Assembly: GCF_015234275.1 (NCBI RefSeq)
Contig: NZ_JADGII010000003.1
DNA from: Prosthecochloris ethylica
GTDB taxonomy: Bacteria; Bacteroidota; Chlorobiia; Chlorobiales; Chlorobiaceae
DNA length: 64,000 nt
Strand: one strand, 5' to 3'
Positions 45,378-53,755 of the stretch are shown here, in pieces. The position numbers and the translations under genes are program-made. The stretch's first letter is position 1, and each line of letters begins with the position of its first letter. The notes below the pieces were generated by a model, which had not been told where the DNA came from, made no database searches, and was given only the letters and a program-made list of their open reading frames with translations.

Positions 45378-45807
45378 CATCCGTTGGCGGGGTTCGTCGC
45401 GGGCGAGCGCCGCTCGCCCCTACACCATTCACCATTCACGGATATTTGCCTTGTCTCCCGTAGGGGTCAGCGGCGCTGACCCGCTCGATCGTGGGCCTGC
45501 CCACAGAGTACATGGATTGGCGCCTGACGGCGTGGTGATCAGTGACAAGTGACCGGTGACGAGAAAAAGCGGCATCCGTTGGCGGGGTTCGCGGGCGAGC
45601 GCCGCTCGCCCCTACACCATTCACTATTCACGGATATTTGCCTTGTCTTCCGTAGGGGTCAGCGGCGCTGACCCGCTCGATCTTGTGCTTGCCTACAGAG
45701 TACATGGATTGGCGCCTGACGGCGCAGTGACCAGTGATCAGTGACCAGTGACGAGAAAAAGGCGGCATCCGTTGGCGGGGTTCGTCGCGGGCGAGCGCCG
45801 CTCATCC
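45378..45807. repeat. Tandem repeat island B: two and a fraction ~194-bp units with paired palindromes
   Basis: Unit 1 spans 45378-45572, unit 2 spans 45573-45765, and a truncated third spans 45766-45807. Each full unit carries, in order, GTTGGCGGGGTTCG; the palindrome GGGCGAGCG-C-CGCTCGCCC (45401-45419, 45593-45611); a CACCATTCAC-type spacer; the palindrome GGGTCAGCG-G-CGCTGACCC (45464-45482, 45656-45674); and an AGTGACCAGTGA-like run ending in GACGAGAAAAA. The third copy's first palindrome is damaged (45789-45807, CTCATCCC). No protein family is visible in frames crossing it. Related copies are at 26.2 kb and, inverted, 63.9 kb. Confidence 0.9.
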
Positions 45808-45898
45808 CTACGGCGGGTGTGCTGTTGATTGCCGAGTTGGGCGTTTTTGCCTTTTGACGTTTTACTTTTGCCTTTTCACTGTTTACGTTCTCCTGCAC
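45808..45898. other. Low-complexity spacer after the repeat island
   Basis: T-rich sequence with an imperfect direct repeat (TTTTTGCCTTTTGAC, then CTTTTGCCTTTTCAC). It may serve as terminator for the convergent gene that ends at 45899. Nothing else is seen. Confidence 0.3.
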
Positions 45899-46345
45899 CT
45901 ACACCAGCTCGATCTTGCGGTCGACGGCATAGATCCATTCGCCTTCCGGCCGGTTACGGTGACCGGTCCAGAGCTCGAGCATGATCCCTCGCGAATCATC
46001 GGCCTGTGACGTAAAGATCTCGACCTGGTAATAGAGTTCATCGAGCAGATCATCCCACGCCTTGTCCATTTCACGATACCCTGGCGCAGGAACAAGGCGG
46101 TCACCGTCCGCCTGCACATAGTCGGTAATGTAGACGAAACTGTCCGGCATCAGAAAGCCCCCCCTGTAGGTGCCTCGAGGACGCTTGACCCCCGGAACCT
46201 CGACCCAGAACTCAAGCAATGAATCCGATGAAAGCTGGCTGTCGCCGGCAAGCCGGACAAGAAGCTGCTGCACCGTCTCTTTGATGAGCGATTTGTTCTC
46301 TGCCGAAAGTTCCTGCATTTTAAAGTCGGGCGTGTGGTCTCGCAT
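45899..46345 (-). CDS. Hypothetical protein
   Basis: 148-aa soluble protein I do not recognise. It opens with a helical region (ENKSLIKETVQQLLVRLAGD). A mixed alpha/beta part follows (LLEFWVEVPGVKRPRGTYRG, FVYITDYVQADGDRLVPAPG, YREMDKAWDDLLDELYYQVE, GIMLELWTGHRNRPEGEWIY). No signal peptide or membrane segment. The start could be the ATG at 46345 or the later Met at codon 10. Codon use looks like its neighbours and the frame is clean, so it is probably a real gene. It borders the repeat island and is divergent from nothing obvious. Confidence 0.6.
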   Translation of the reverse strand: MRDHTPDFKMQELSAENKSLIKETVQQLLVRLAGDSQLSSDSLLEFWVEVPGVKRPRGTYRGGFLMPDSFVYITDYVQADGDRLVPAPGYREMDKAWDDLLDELYYQVEIFTSQADDSRGIMLELWTGHRNRPEGEWIYAVDRKIELV

Positions 46346-46439
46346 AACAAGGGTATTTTTTACAAGAGGTTAGAAGAGAGATCCGAAAAAATATAACGCT
46401 ATTTCACCTGATCGTCAACCGCTTTGCTTCGATGAGTGA

Positions 46440-48272
46440 TCAAATAAGGCGTCGATCAACCACGGCCCGGCGCAGTCCCCGCACGGAATTGCAGATAAAC
46501 ACGGCATCGGCACGGAGCAGGTCATCGATGGAGAGCACTCGCTCCTCCACGTTCGGGCGCGTCCTCTGAAAATAGCTGCGATACACCCCCGGCAACAGGC
46601 CGGACGAGAGCGGTGGCGTCAGAAAACGTCCTTCCCGCATGATCACGACACTACTGATCGCCCCTTCACAGACCTCGTGACGTTCATTGCAGAACAGCAC
46701 CTCGTCATACCCCTCCCTGGCGGCAGCGGCGAACAGACGGTCGTAGAGCATCCTGCGGGTGGTCTTGTGCCGCAGCCAGGGATCGTCGGACCTGACACGT
46801 TCCGCAGCAAAACAGACGCGTACAGGTGAACGCGATGCATCGAGGGAAAGCGGCTCCGAGGTCACACTGGCTGTGCCGTCAGAACTCAGGACAAGCCGAA
46901 CTCTGCTCCGACCGCCCCGCAGCCGGAGCACCTGCCGCTCATGCTGGTCGAGCAATCCTGCAAGAAAACTGCCATCACAGCGATACCCCAGCGCAAGAGC
47001 CGAAGAAGCAAGACGCCGCAGATGCTCCTCTTTCCAGACGTATCGGCCATTCCACAGCATGGTCTCGAACAGCTGCACCCCGTCCGTATCCTGCCGGTCA
47101 AGCAGGAAAGAGGCTTTCAGATGACATTCGGCATATTCCGCCTCTGCACCGGAATCCCAGACAATACCGCTGCCGGCCCCGTACTCGGCGTTTTTCCTGC
47201 TGAGTATCAGCGTCCTGATGGCGACGTTGAACTGCATCCGGCCTTCAGGAAGAATAAACCCTACTCCGCCGGTGTAGATCCCTCTCGGAGCATGTTCAAG
47301 GTCCCGGATCAGGCGCATGGCGCTGAGTTTCGGAGCCCCGGTCACCGATCCGCAGGGAAACAGGGCCCGGAACAGGGACTGCAGTGTGGTCGATGAGGAG
47401 AGCCTCCCGGTAATACGCGAAATCATCTGATGCAGGGTCGGGTGCGTTTCGATAACAAAGAGCTCGGGAACCTGCACACTCCCCCGGACACAGATCCGGC
47501 CGAGATCGTTGCGAAGAAGATCGACGATCATGAGGTTTTCCGCCCGGTTTTTACTGCAGGTCCGCAGTGACTCGCTCAACTCCCGGTCCTCCCGGGAACT
47601 CTGCCCTCTCGGCGCGGTCCCTTTCATCGGGCGAACCTCGATCCTCTGGTTCTCGACCGTAAAAAACAGTTCCGGAGAAAACGAGAGCACATCGGCCATC
47701 CCCGGGCGAAGCCATGCCCGGTAGGCATCCGGCTGACGGGAGGAAAGCAGCTGAAACAGTACTGCCGGGCCACGCTCTTCATGCCAGGAAAAACGGCCGG
47801 TAAAATTCACCTGGTAGACATCCCCTGCAGCAATGGCGGCATGGATTGCCGCAATATCTTCCCGATAACGCCCGGGGGAAAGATCAAACTCCGGAAGAAC
47901 AGGGAGCGGCGGCACTCCGGCCAGAGCGGAAACGCCGGGTTCAGAGACTGTCCGACGGTATGACCGGTACACTCCGAACCAGGCAAGGGGAAGCTCTTCA
48001 TCGCCTCCGGCTGACTCGACCTGGCGGAACACCTCCGGTTCGAACCCGTAACCGGCCTCATAGCCGACATACCCCGCCAGGGCAAACCCTGCGTCATGCC
48101 GTTCCTGCAGCCTGGAAAAAAATGCCTCGACATCCGAAGACGATCTCAGCTCGAGCGTCTCGACGGGATCCTCGAATACGAGGCCTCCACCGGAAGGGCC
48201 TCCGCTGAATGCCCCCCCGAACCATGCTGATCCCGGCTGAAGGTTCTGCTCAGAGGCCGTGAAAGAACTCAT
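46440..48272 (-). CDS. pabB/pabC: Aminodeoxychorismate synthase component I / aminodeoxychorismate lyase fusion
   Basis: 610-aa fusion for p-aminobenzoate synthesis. Residues to about 380 are the chorismate-binding PabB domain: VYQVNFTGRFSWH, VRPMKGTAPRGQSSREDREL, LRNDLGRICVRGSVQVPELF, FPCGSVTGAPKLSAMRLI and GIYTGGVGFILPEGRMQFNV. From about residue 400 a PLP-type IV (PabC-like) lyase follows: VQLFETMLWNGRYVWKEEHL, VRLVLSSDGTASVT and YDEVLFCNERHEVCEGAISS. The expected PLP lysine region is in RHKTTRRMLYDRLFAAAARE. Its start overlaps the ppx stop by 4 nt. It supplies folP. Confidence 0.93.
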   Translation of the reverse strand: MSSFTASEQNLQPGSAWFGGAFSGGPSGGGLVFEDPVETLELRSSSDVEAFFSRLQERHDAGFALAGYVGYEAGYGFEPEVFRQVESAGGDEELPLAWFGVYRSYRRTVSEPGVSALAGVPPLPVLPEFDLSPGRYREDIAAIHAAIAAGDVYQVNFTGRFSWHEERGPAVLFQLLSSRQPDAYRAWLRPGMADVLSFSPELFFTVENQRIEVRPMKGTAPRGQSSREDRELSESLRTCSKNRAENLMIVDLLRNDLGRICVRGSVQVPELFVIETHPTLHQMISRITGRLSSSTTLQSLFRALFPCGSVTGAPKLSAMRLIRDLEHAPRGIYTGGVGFILPEGRMQFNVAIRTLILSRKNAEYGAGSGIVWDSGAEAEYAECHLKASFLLDRQDTDGVQLFETMLWNGRYVWKEEHLRRLASSALALGYRCDGSFLAGLLDQHERQVLRLRGGRSRVRLVLSSDGTASVTSEPLSLDASRSPVRVCFAAERVRSDDPWLRHKTTRRMLYDRLFAAAAREGYDEVLFCNERHEVCEGAISSVVIMREGRFLTPPLSSGLLPGVYRSYFQRTRPNVEERVLSIDDLLRADAVFICNSVRGLRRAVVDRRLI

Positions 48273-49831
48273 AGCCGGCCGAGGTGGTGAAAGGAAATTG
48301 TTTTGCCGGTCACGGTCTCCAGCCAGGACTTCATGCGCTCAGCGGCCCATATCTCGATATCGGGCTCCTGGCGTGCCTTCAGCCCAAGCGTGATGGTTCC
48401 ATTGTCGATACCGGCTTCAACAGCGAGAATATTGCAGCGATGCCCCCTGTCGAGGCCATTGGCTATGCGGAGAATTCCGGCCATCACGTCGACCGCACGC
48501 CGGGACTTCGACTTGAGCGATGCATACAGCTCATGTTTCTCGGAGGGCGGAGATTTCCGGTGATATCGGGCTACGCACGCGATCATACTGATCTCCACAG
48601 GCGTGAATCCCCTGAGCTCGCCATTGATGATGATATACTGGCTGTGCTTGTGGTGGCCTGAAATAGAGATAAACGTACCGATATTGTGAAGCAGCGCCGC
48701 ATGCTCGAGAAGCTCCCGCTCATTCAGGCCCAGGCCGTGAAGGGGCTGCAGCTGATCGAACAGCTGGCGGCACAACCGGGCGATATGACTCGAATGCTGA
48801 CGGTCCCACTGGCAACGGTATGCAAGCTCGATCACGCTCTGTCGACGGATATCGACCTGCTGCCGTACGCCCGGACCGCTGCGGCCGTTTCGCTGCAGGA
48901 GATGCTGGATCACCATACCTTCCCGCAGAGCAGAATCGGAAATCACGATCTCCTTGAGCTTGAACACCCTGAAAATCACATCGACCAGAACCATGCCCGG
49001 AATAATCAGGTCAACACGTTTTTCGTCGAGCCCGGTCAGCTTGCGGCGCTCCGCAGATGTCAGTCCGATGATCGGTTTGTAGAGTTTCTGAAACTCCTTA
49101 CGGGTGAACGAACTGTTATTCAGGGCAACTTCACCGCTTCGCCCGGTCATGTAACGGATCATCCGGGCGATATTCTGCGCTGTTCCTGACGAAGCGATAG
49201 CCCGTCGAATGTTCATCTGGCGCGCTTTTTCGACCGAAGTATGCAGCTCGGCACAGAAAAACTGGTCAAGCAGGTTCAGTTCATGTCGTGAAAGAGGGTC
49301 GGTCGTGATAAAGCGCTCATGCATGCGCGCGACCCCGATCTTGCGGCTTTCCAGCAGGTGAACCCTGCGATTGTCTGCAATCACGAATTCTACGGAACCG
49401 CCTCCGATATCGAACAACAGGTCCGAACCGACGGATAATTCCACGGCATTGCGCACTCCGTAGTAGATAAACTGGGCTTCTTCGGCTCCCGTGATCACCT
49501 TCACCTTCAGCCCGGTCTCCTCAAGTACCCTCCGGAGAAAGACATCCCTGTTGTGTGCTTCACGAATGGCGCTTGTGGCAAAAGCAAGAATGTCTGACGG
49601 CTCGACGCCGTGCTGGGAAGCCAGAAGCACAAAATGCTTCAGCGTCGCAACGCCCGACTCGATCGCCTCCTCATTGAGCATTTTCGTCGAAATACTGCCC
49701 CGGCCGATACAGATCATGTCTTTCACCCGGTCGATCTCGACAATCCCTTTTTCGGGACTCTCTTCGACAATGACCATGTGAAAGGAGTTTGTCCCGAGGT
49801 CTATGGCAGCGACACGTTTATGTTCTGTCAT
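48269..49831 (-). CDS. ppx: Ppx/GppA family phosphatase
   Basis: 520-aa exopolyphosphatase/guanosine-pentaphosphate phosphatase family protein. The ASKHA ATPase fold is marked by VAAIDLGTNSFHMVIVEE (phosphate 1), ILAFATSAIREAHNRDVF, and DLLFDIGGGSVEFVIADN (phosphate 2). A C-terminal HD-like domain follows (HAALLHNIGTFISISGHHKH), as in longer Ppx/GppA. Activity on polyphosphate versus pppGpp cannot be told apart. Co-transcribed with the pabB-pabC gene by the 4-nt overlap. Confidence 0.92.
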   Translation of the reverse strand: MTEHKRVAAIDLGTNSFHMVIVEESPEKGIVEIDRVKDMICIGRGSISTKMLNEEAIESGVATLKHFVLLASQHGVEPSDILAFATSAIREAHNRDVFLRRVLEETGLKVKVITGAEEAQFIYYGVRNAVELSVGSDLLFDIGGGSVEFVIADNRRVHLLESRKIGVARMHERFITTDPLSRHELNLLDQFFCAELHTSVEKARQMNIRRAIASSGTAQNIARMIRYMTGRSGEVALNNSSFTRKEFQKLYKPIIGLTSAERRKLTGLDEKRVDLIIPGMVLVDVIFRVFKLKEIVISDSALREGMVIQHLLQRNGRSGPGVRQQVDIRRQSVIELAYRCQWDRQHSSHIARLCRQLFDQLQPLHGLGLNERELLEHAALLHNIGTFISISGHHKHSQYIIINGELRGFTPVEISMIACVARYHRKSPPSEKHELYASLKSKSRRAVDVMAGILRIANGLDRGHRCNILAVEAGIDNGTITLGLKARQEPDIEIWAAERMKSWLETVTGKTISFHHLGRL

Positions 49832-50075
49832 CTTCTGTCTGCTCGTTGTCTGGACTCATTATGGCCAGTAAGATACAAGAATTGCATTGAATTAATAACC
49901 CGGAATGGACGGCAGGACAGTCACAAAGGCGGAACAGGAACAGAAAAAAAAGCCCTTCAGAGAAATCCTTGTACAGTATTCGCGGTTATCACTGCCGTTC
50001 TGTATCTTCTTGAGCAGAAACGTAACAACTGTCATGTACCAGTACGGCTTATCAACGGAGATAACACCTGAGATC

Positions 50076-50750
50076 ATGAGCGAGACAGAGAAGACACAGC
50101 CAGCAGACAGCAACGCATTCCGCTACGAGATTGCCAGAAAAATCATTCACCTCTCTTCGCTGTCAATTGCCATCATCTACTGCCATATCACCAGAGAACT
50201 GGCACTTCTCCTGCTGATTCCGCTCTTTGCCGGCTTCTTTCTCGTCGACCTCATGAAAAACAGCATCGAGCCGATCGCCGAATGGTATCACCGTACCTTC
50301 GACGGGATGCTGAGAGAGCACGAGCGGGAAAAAAAGCGCATTCACTTCAACGGGGCCACCTATATTACGCTTTCGGCTCTCCTGCTGGTGCTCTTGTTCC
50401 CGAAAATTATCGCTGTAACGGCCTTTGCCCTTGTCGCGGTGTCCGACACCATTGCCGCTCTTGTCGGCAAAAAATTCGGTCGTCACAAAATCGGCGACAA
50501 AAGCATTGAAGGAAGTCTCGCTTTCCTTGCTTCCGCACTGCTGATCATTGCCGTCGTCCCGAACCTGCATCCTGCTGCAGGCGTGCTGATGGCCGTCACA
50601 GCAACCCTGACAGAAGCTGTGTCACCGAAAGTCAACGGTTTCAAGATTGATGACAACCTGACAATCCCTCTCGTCAGCGCAGCCGCAGGGTACCTGCTGT
50701 ACCTTGTTGTACTGCCCGGCGAGATTGAACTGCTCTTTTTTTGCCCATAG
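50076..50750 (+). CDS. Dolichol/phytol-kinase-like membrane protein (CTP-type)
   Basis: 224-aa polytopic membrane protein of the SEC59/DGK1/VTE5-type family, often annotated as phosphatidate cytidylyltransferase or dolichol kinase. Diagnostic segments are EIARKIIHLSSLSIAIIYCH near the N terminus, KRIHFNGATYITLSALLLVL, and the nucleotide-site block VAVSDTIAALVGKKFGRHKI ... KSIEGSLAFLASALL, with KINDDN-type ending (NGFKIDDNLTIPLVSAAAG). It may phosphorylate a polyprenol, phytol or diacylglycerol. I use the ATG at 50076; earlier methionines (50034, 49905) are possible but unconserved in look. Confidence 0.82.
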   Translation: MSETEKTQPADSNAFRYEIARKIIHLSSLSIAIIYCHITRELALLLLIPLFAGFFLVDLMKNSIEPIAEWYHRTFDGMLREHEREKKRIHFNGATYITLSALLLVLLFPKIIAVTAFALVAVSDTIAALVGKKFGRHKIGDKSIEGSLAFLASALLIIAVVPNLHPAAGVLMAVTATLTEAVSPKVNGFKIDDNLTIPLVSAAAGYLLYLVVLPGEIELLFFCP

Positions 50751-50766
50751 TCGACCACCTGAACCC

Positions 50767-51717
50767 ATGCAGACTGTCCTGACCGATTCTCCGGCTGAAG
50801 CCGCCGCATTTCTCAACCAGGGTGAACTCGTTGCATTTCCGACAGAAACCGTCTACGGCCTGGGGGCAGACTGCAGGAACGACGCAGCTGTCAGCACTAT
50901 TTTCACCGCCAAGGGACGCCCGTCAGACAATCCCCTGATTGTACATATCAGCGATCCGTCCCGGGCATCACTGGTGGCTGGCGATATTTCCCCTTCTGCA
51001 CAACTCCTGATGCAGCGTTTTTTTCCCGGTCCGCTGACCGTGGTCCTGAAGAAAAACGACACCGTTTCACCGCTGGTTTCCGCCGGATTGCCGACAATCG
51101 GCATACGATGCCCTGCACATCATCGCGCCAGAGAGTTCCTCAGGCTCTGCCACCACCCGGTTGCAGCTCCATCAGCAAATATCTCCGGACGCCCGAGTTC
51201 GACAGACTGGCAGACTGTGAGCCATGACCTGGCTGGAAAAATCCGCTGCATTCTGAAAGGGGAACAAAGCTCGATCGGTGTTGAATCGACCATTGTGGAC
51301 TGCACCGGAAGCAAACCTGTTCTGCTCAGAACCGGAGCGATCAGCCGCCTCGACCTGGAGGATGCGGCCGGCTGCATGATTGCTGACGCCACCAGAATGA
51401 CGGATGAACAGCCCAAAAGCCCCGGGCAGAAATACCAGCATTACGCGCCGCAGGCAGAGGTCATCCTGTATGAACACGACATGCCTCCGGCCGTCATCCC
51501 CCTGAAGGCGGGCTGTATCTCACTGGGCGATCCGCTGCCGGGATGCAGCATCACCTGCCGGTGTCACTCCCTGGAGGAGTATGCTCACCACCTCTTCCGT
51601 TTTTTCCGCCGGTGCGACATCTCCGGCGCCAAAGCCGTGTACTGTGAACTTCCGCCCGCTTCGGGAATCGGCTCCGCCCTCCGCGACCGCCTGCAACGGG
51701 CTGCCGGACACCGGTAA
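50767..51717 (+). CDS. L-threonylcarbamoyladenylate synthase (Sua5/TsaC type)
   Basis: 316-aa enzyme making the activated intermediate for the t6A37 tRNA modification. The YrdC/Sua5 domain shows GELVAFPTETVYGLGADCRN, IFTAKGRPSDNPLIVHI, FFPGPLTVVLKKNDTVSPLV and HPVAAPSANISGRPSSTDW, with the SIGVESTIVDCTG anchor. Its length and the linker SPGQKYQHYAPQAEVIL, followed by about 85 more residues, show the Sua5 C-terminal domain, so it is the long form rather than TsaC. It starts 16 nt after the polyprenol-kinase-like gene. It is convergent with the HhH gene, 7 nt apart. Confidence 0.93.
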   Translation: MQTVLTDSPAEAAAFLNQGELVAFPTETVYGLGADCRNDAAVSTIFTAKGRPSDNPLIVHISDPSRASLVAGDISPSAQLLMQRFFPGPLTVVLKKNDTVSPLVSAGLPTIGIRCPAHHRAREFLRLCHHPVAAPSANISGRPSSTDWQTVSHDLAGKIRCILKGEQSSIGVESTIVDCTGSKPVLLRTGAISRLDLEDAAGCMIADATRMTDEQPKSPGQKYQHYAPQAEVILYEHDMPPAVIPLKAGCISLGDPLPGCSITCRCHSLEEYAHHLFRFFRRCDISGAKAVYCELPPASGIGSALRDRLQRAAGHR

Positions 51718-51724
51718 GGCTCTG

Positions 51725-53722
51725 TCAGAAGGTCAGCACACAGCCCAGATGCAGCGAGGAAGGCGAACTGGTCGGACGCTCGTCGTACCCGCTGCTGTAG
51801 TGATCCCGGTCATGATACCAGGTTGTGCCGAACCGGCCTGACAGCTGCAGACCGGGAGCGGCTTGCCACGAAAGAACAGCAAAAAATGACTCCCCCTTTC
51901 CATAATAGGACGGCAGACTGAACACACGCGGCAGATCATCCTCATAGACATAGACAGCGGAATCGTAATCATCTGTTTCGAATACGCTGTAACGGGTTTT
52001 CAGCCGAATCCCTCCCGTCAGGATATTCGCCTGGCTGTACACCAGCCAGCCGCGGGAATGCTCGTTCCCCGACGGATAGCGTCCGTCAACCGATTTCAGT
52101 TCACCACGCAGCTTCCAGGTCAGCCATCCGGCCGGTTCGGCGATCATATCGAGACGGATACGATCGGTCACAAACGGTACCGCCGTGTAGTACTCTCCGT
52201 CATGCTCGGATTCATAACGCTTCGCCTGCTCCTTGAACTGGTGCTGCAGGAGAAGGTGCCATCGCAAATCCGGGGTCTGACGGTACGAAACGAACACTTT
52301 TGCCTCGTCTCCGGTGGACGACAGCCCGTAGTAGCTGCCGAGCCCGGGAAACCTGAAGATATCGTAATACGCGCCGACCTGCAGATTTTTCAGAATTCGT
52401 GCCTCGATCCCCGCATAGTACCCTTCTTCACCGGCCGCATCCGATGCCCGCTCCGCAAACGCAGCGGCAAATGGTGAGAAGTACGCCTGGTGATAATCAC
52501 GAACCGCCAGAACGGCACCGACATGCTCCGCCAGGGTGAACCCGACTCCGGTAATCCACGATACAGCCTCCTGTTCGGGTTCAAGCGCGGCCTCACCGAA
52601 CAGAACTGTACTGCCGAGCCTCAGTGAAAAATCGACGCTTCCGGCATCGCTCCACCCCGGCCTGCCTCCGGCATCCTCGAGAGGAAGCGAGTAACGGTAC
52701 CTCATCCAGGTCATCCCGGCACTTCCCTCGACAGTTTCGGTCGCAACCGGGTAACGAACGTGAATCCCGGCAACTTCCTCCCGTACATTGTCCTTGTGCA
52801 GAAGTTCCCGTTCTGTCCGGTGATACCCCGATATCCGCTGCCGGGTGATCATCCCCTCATCGATCGAGGCGTCGATGCGGTTATCGGAATAAAACAGCGT
52901 CACGTCAAAGGGACCGGAGCCAAGAGTCACACCCGCACCCTGCATAAACCCGTACTCGGCACTCGAACTGTAGGGCTTCAGCACCTTTCCCCGGAGGTCT
53001 ACACCAAGGGGATCGACACCCTTCGAGAGGTAGCGCCCCTGGCCCAGCAGCAATCCCTGTCCGGTGCTCACCACGTAATTCCCGGCTACCAGCTGTTTCA
53101 TGATCCCGCGATTCGAGAGTGCCACACTGAGCGATGTGAAATCATCCCACTGCGGCTCACCCGTATCTTTCTGAAGAACACCCCGGACATCCAGATCCCC
53201 GTAGACAATCCGCAGTCGGCTGTAGAGCTTGTCATTGCCTCCCAGGTATGCTCCTTCGGTAATTCCTGCTCGTTCAGGATACTCCCTGAACCAGCGAACA
53301 TCCCATCGCCCTTCAAGCGGCAGGGTTGGCTGACGAGGAGCTGCAGCCAGCCCGAACCCGACAAACGGTTCGATACGTGCAGCCATTTCATCACCGACCG
53401 CCCGGGCAAGGTCTTCCGGGCCCTCTATCAGCCCGTGTTCCCGCCGCCACTGGAGAATGGCGCGGGCATCGTGAACGGAAAGAAAGGGCAGGAGGAGAAG
53501 AGCGTCGAGGTCTGCTGCGTTGATCTGGAGTTTTTCATCCCTGAACAGGGTCTGGTCATCGATGAGCTGCTGGATATTGCCCGGAGAATCGCTCTGATCG
53601 AAGAGCACCCCGACATCGTCGGCGGCAAGCGGAGGAACTGAAGCAGGAACCGGAAGAGAACAGAACAGTGAAACGAGCGTGGCGCGCAGGCAACGCACCA
53701 CTCGGGGAGAATAATGGCGCAT
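51725..53722 (-). CDS. Outer-membrane protein with N-terminal helix-hairpin-helix domain
   Basis: 665 aa. The N terminus (CLRATLVSLFCSLPVPASVP) is a signal peptide. A HhH/ComEA-like domain follows: LQINAADLDALLLLPFLSVH then DARAILQWRREHGLIEGPED. The remaining 500 residues alternate short amphipathic strands and turns rich in Tyr/Arg/Gly (WDVRWFREYPERAGITEGAY, VVSTGQGLLLGQGRYLSKGV, LHLGCVLTF at the C terminus ending in Phe), as in beta-barrels. An outer-membrane protein is therefore likely. HhH domains bind DNA, so DNA uptake or binding at the surface is a possibility, inferred only. It lies 33 nt after rluB. Confidence 0.75.
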   Translation of the reverse strand: MRHYSPRVVRCLRATLVSLFCSLPVPASVPPLAADDVGVLFDQSDSPGNIQQLIDDQTLFRDEKLQINAADLDALLLLPFLSVHDARAILQWRREHGLIEGPEDLARAVGDEMAARIEPFVGFGLAAAPRQPTLPLEGRWDVRWFREYPERAGITEGAYLGGNDKLYSRLRIVYGDLDVRGVLQKDTGEPQWDDFTSLSVALSNRGIMKQLVAGNYVVSTGQGLLLGQGRYLSKGVDPLGVDLRGKVLKPYSSSAEYGFMQGAGVTLGSGPFDVTLFYSDNRIDASIDEGMITRQRISGYHRTERELLHKDNVREEVAGIHVRYPVATETVEGSAGMTWMRYRYSLPLEDAGGRPGWSDAGSVDFSLRLGSTVLFGEAALEPEQEAVSWITGVGFTLAEHVGAVLAVRDYHQAYFSPFAAAFAERASDAAGEEGYYAGIEARILKNLQVGAYYDIFRFPGLGSYYGLSSTGDEAKVFVSYRQTPDLRWHLLLQHQFKEQAKRYESEHDGEYYTAVPFVTDRIRLDMIAEPAGWLTWKLRGELKSVDGRYPSGNEHSRGWLVYSQANILTGGIRLKTRYSVFETDDYDSAVYVYEDDLPRVFSLPSYYGKGESFFAVLSWQAAPGLQLSGRFGTTWYHDRDHYSSGYDERPTSSPSSLHLGCVLTF

Positions 53723-53755
53723 GCTGTGGGGGAATTGTACAGTTAGCTGAAAACA

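Noticed and set aside
45401..45419. Array taken as a CRISPR
   Set aside because: Repeat units are about 194 bp with no short repeat-spacer pattern and near-identical units; no cas genes in the window.
45028..45624. Minus-strand frames across the nth end and the repeat array
   Set aside because: They contain the repeat translated (SGARPRRTPPTDE-like runs), which recurs in each copy; this is repeat DNA, not protein.
45378..45807. Array taken as an insertion sequence
   Set aside because: No transposase frame and no terminal inverted repeats with target duplication that I can see.
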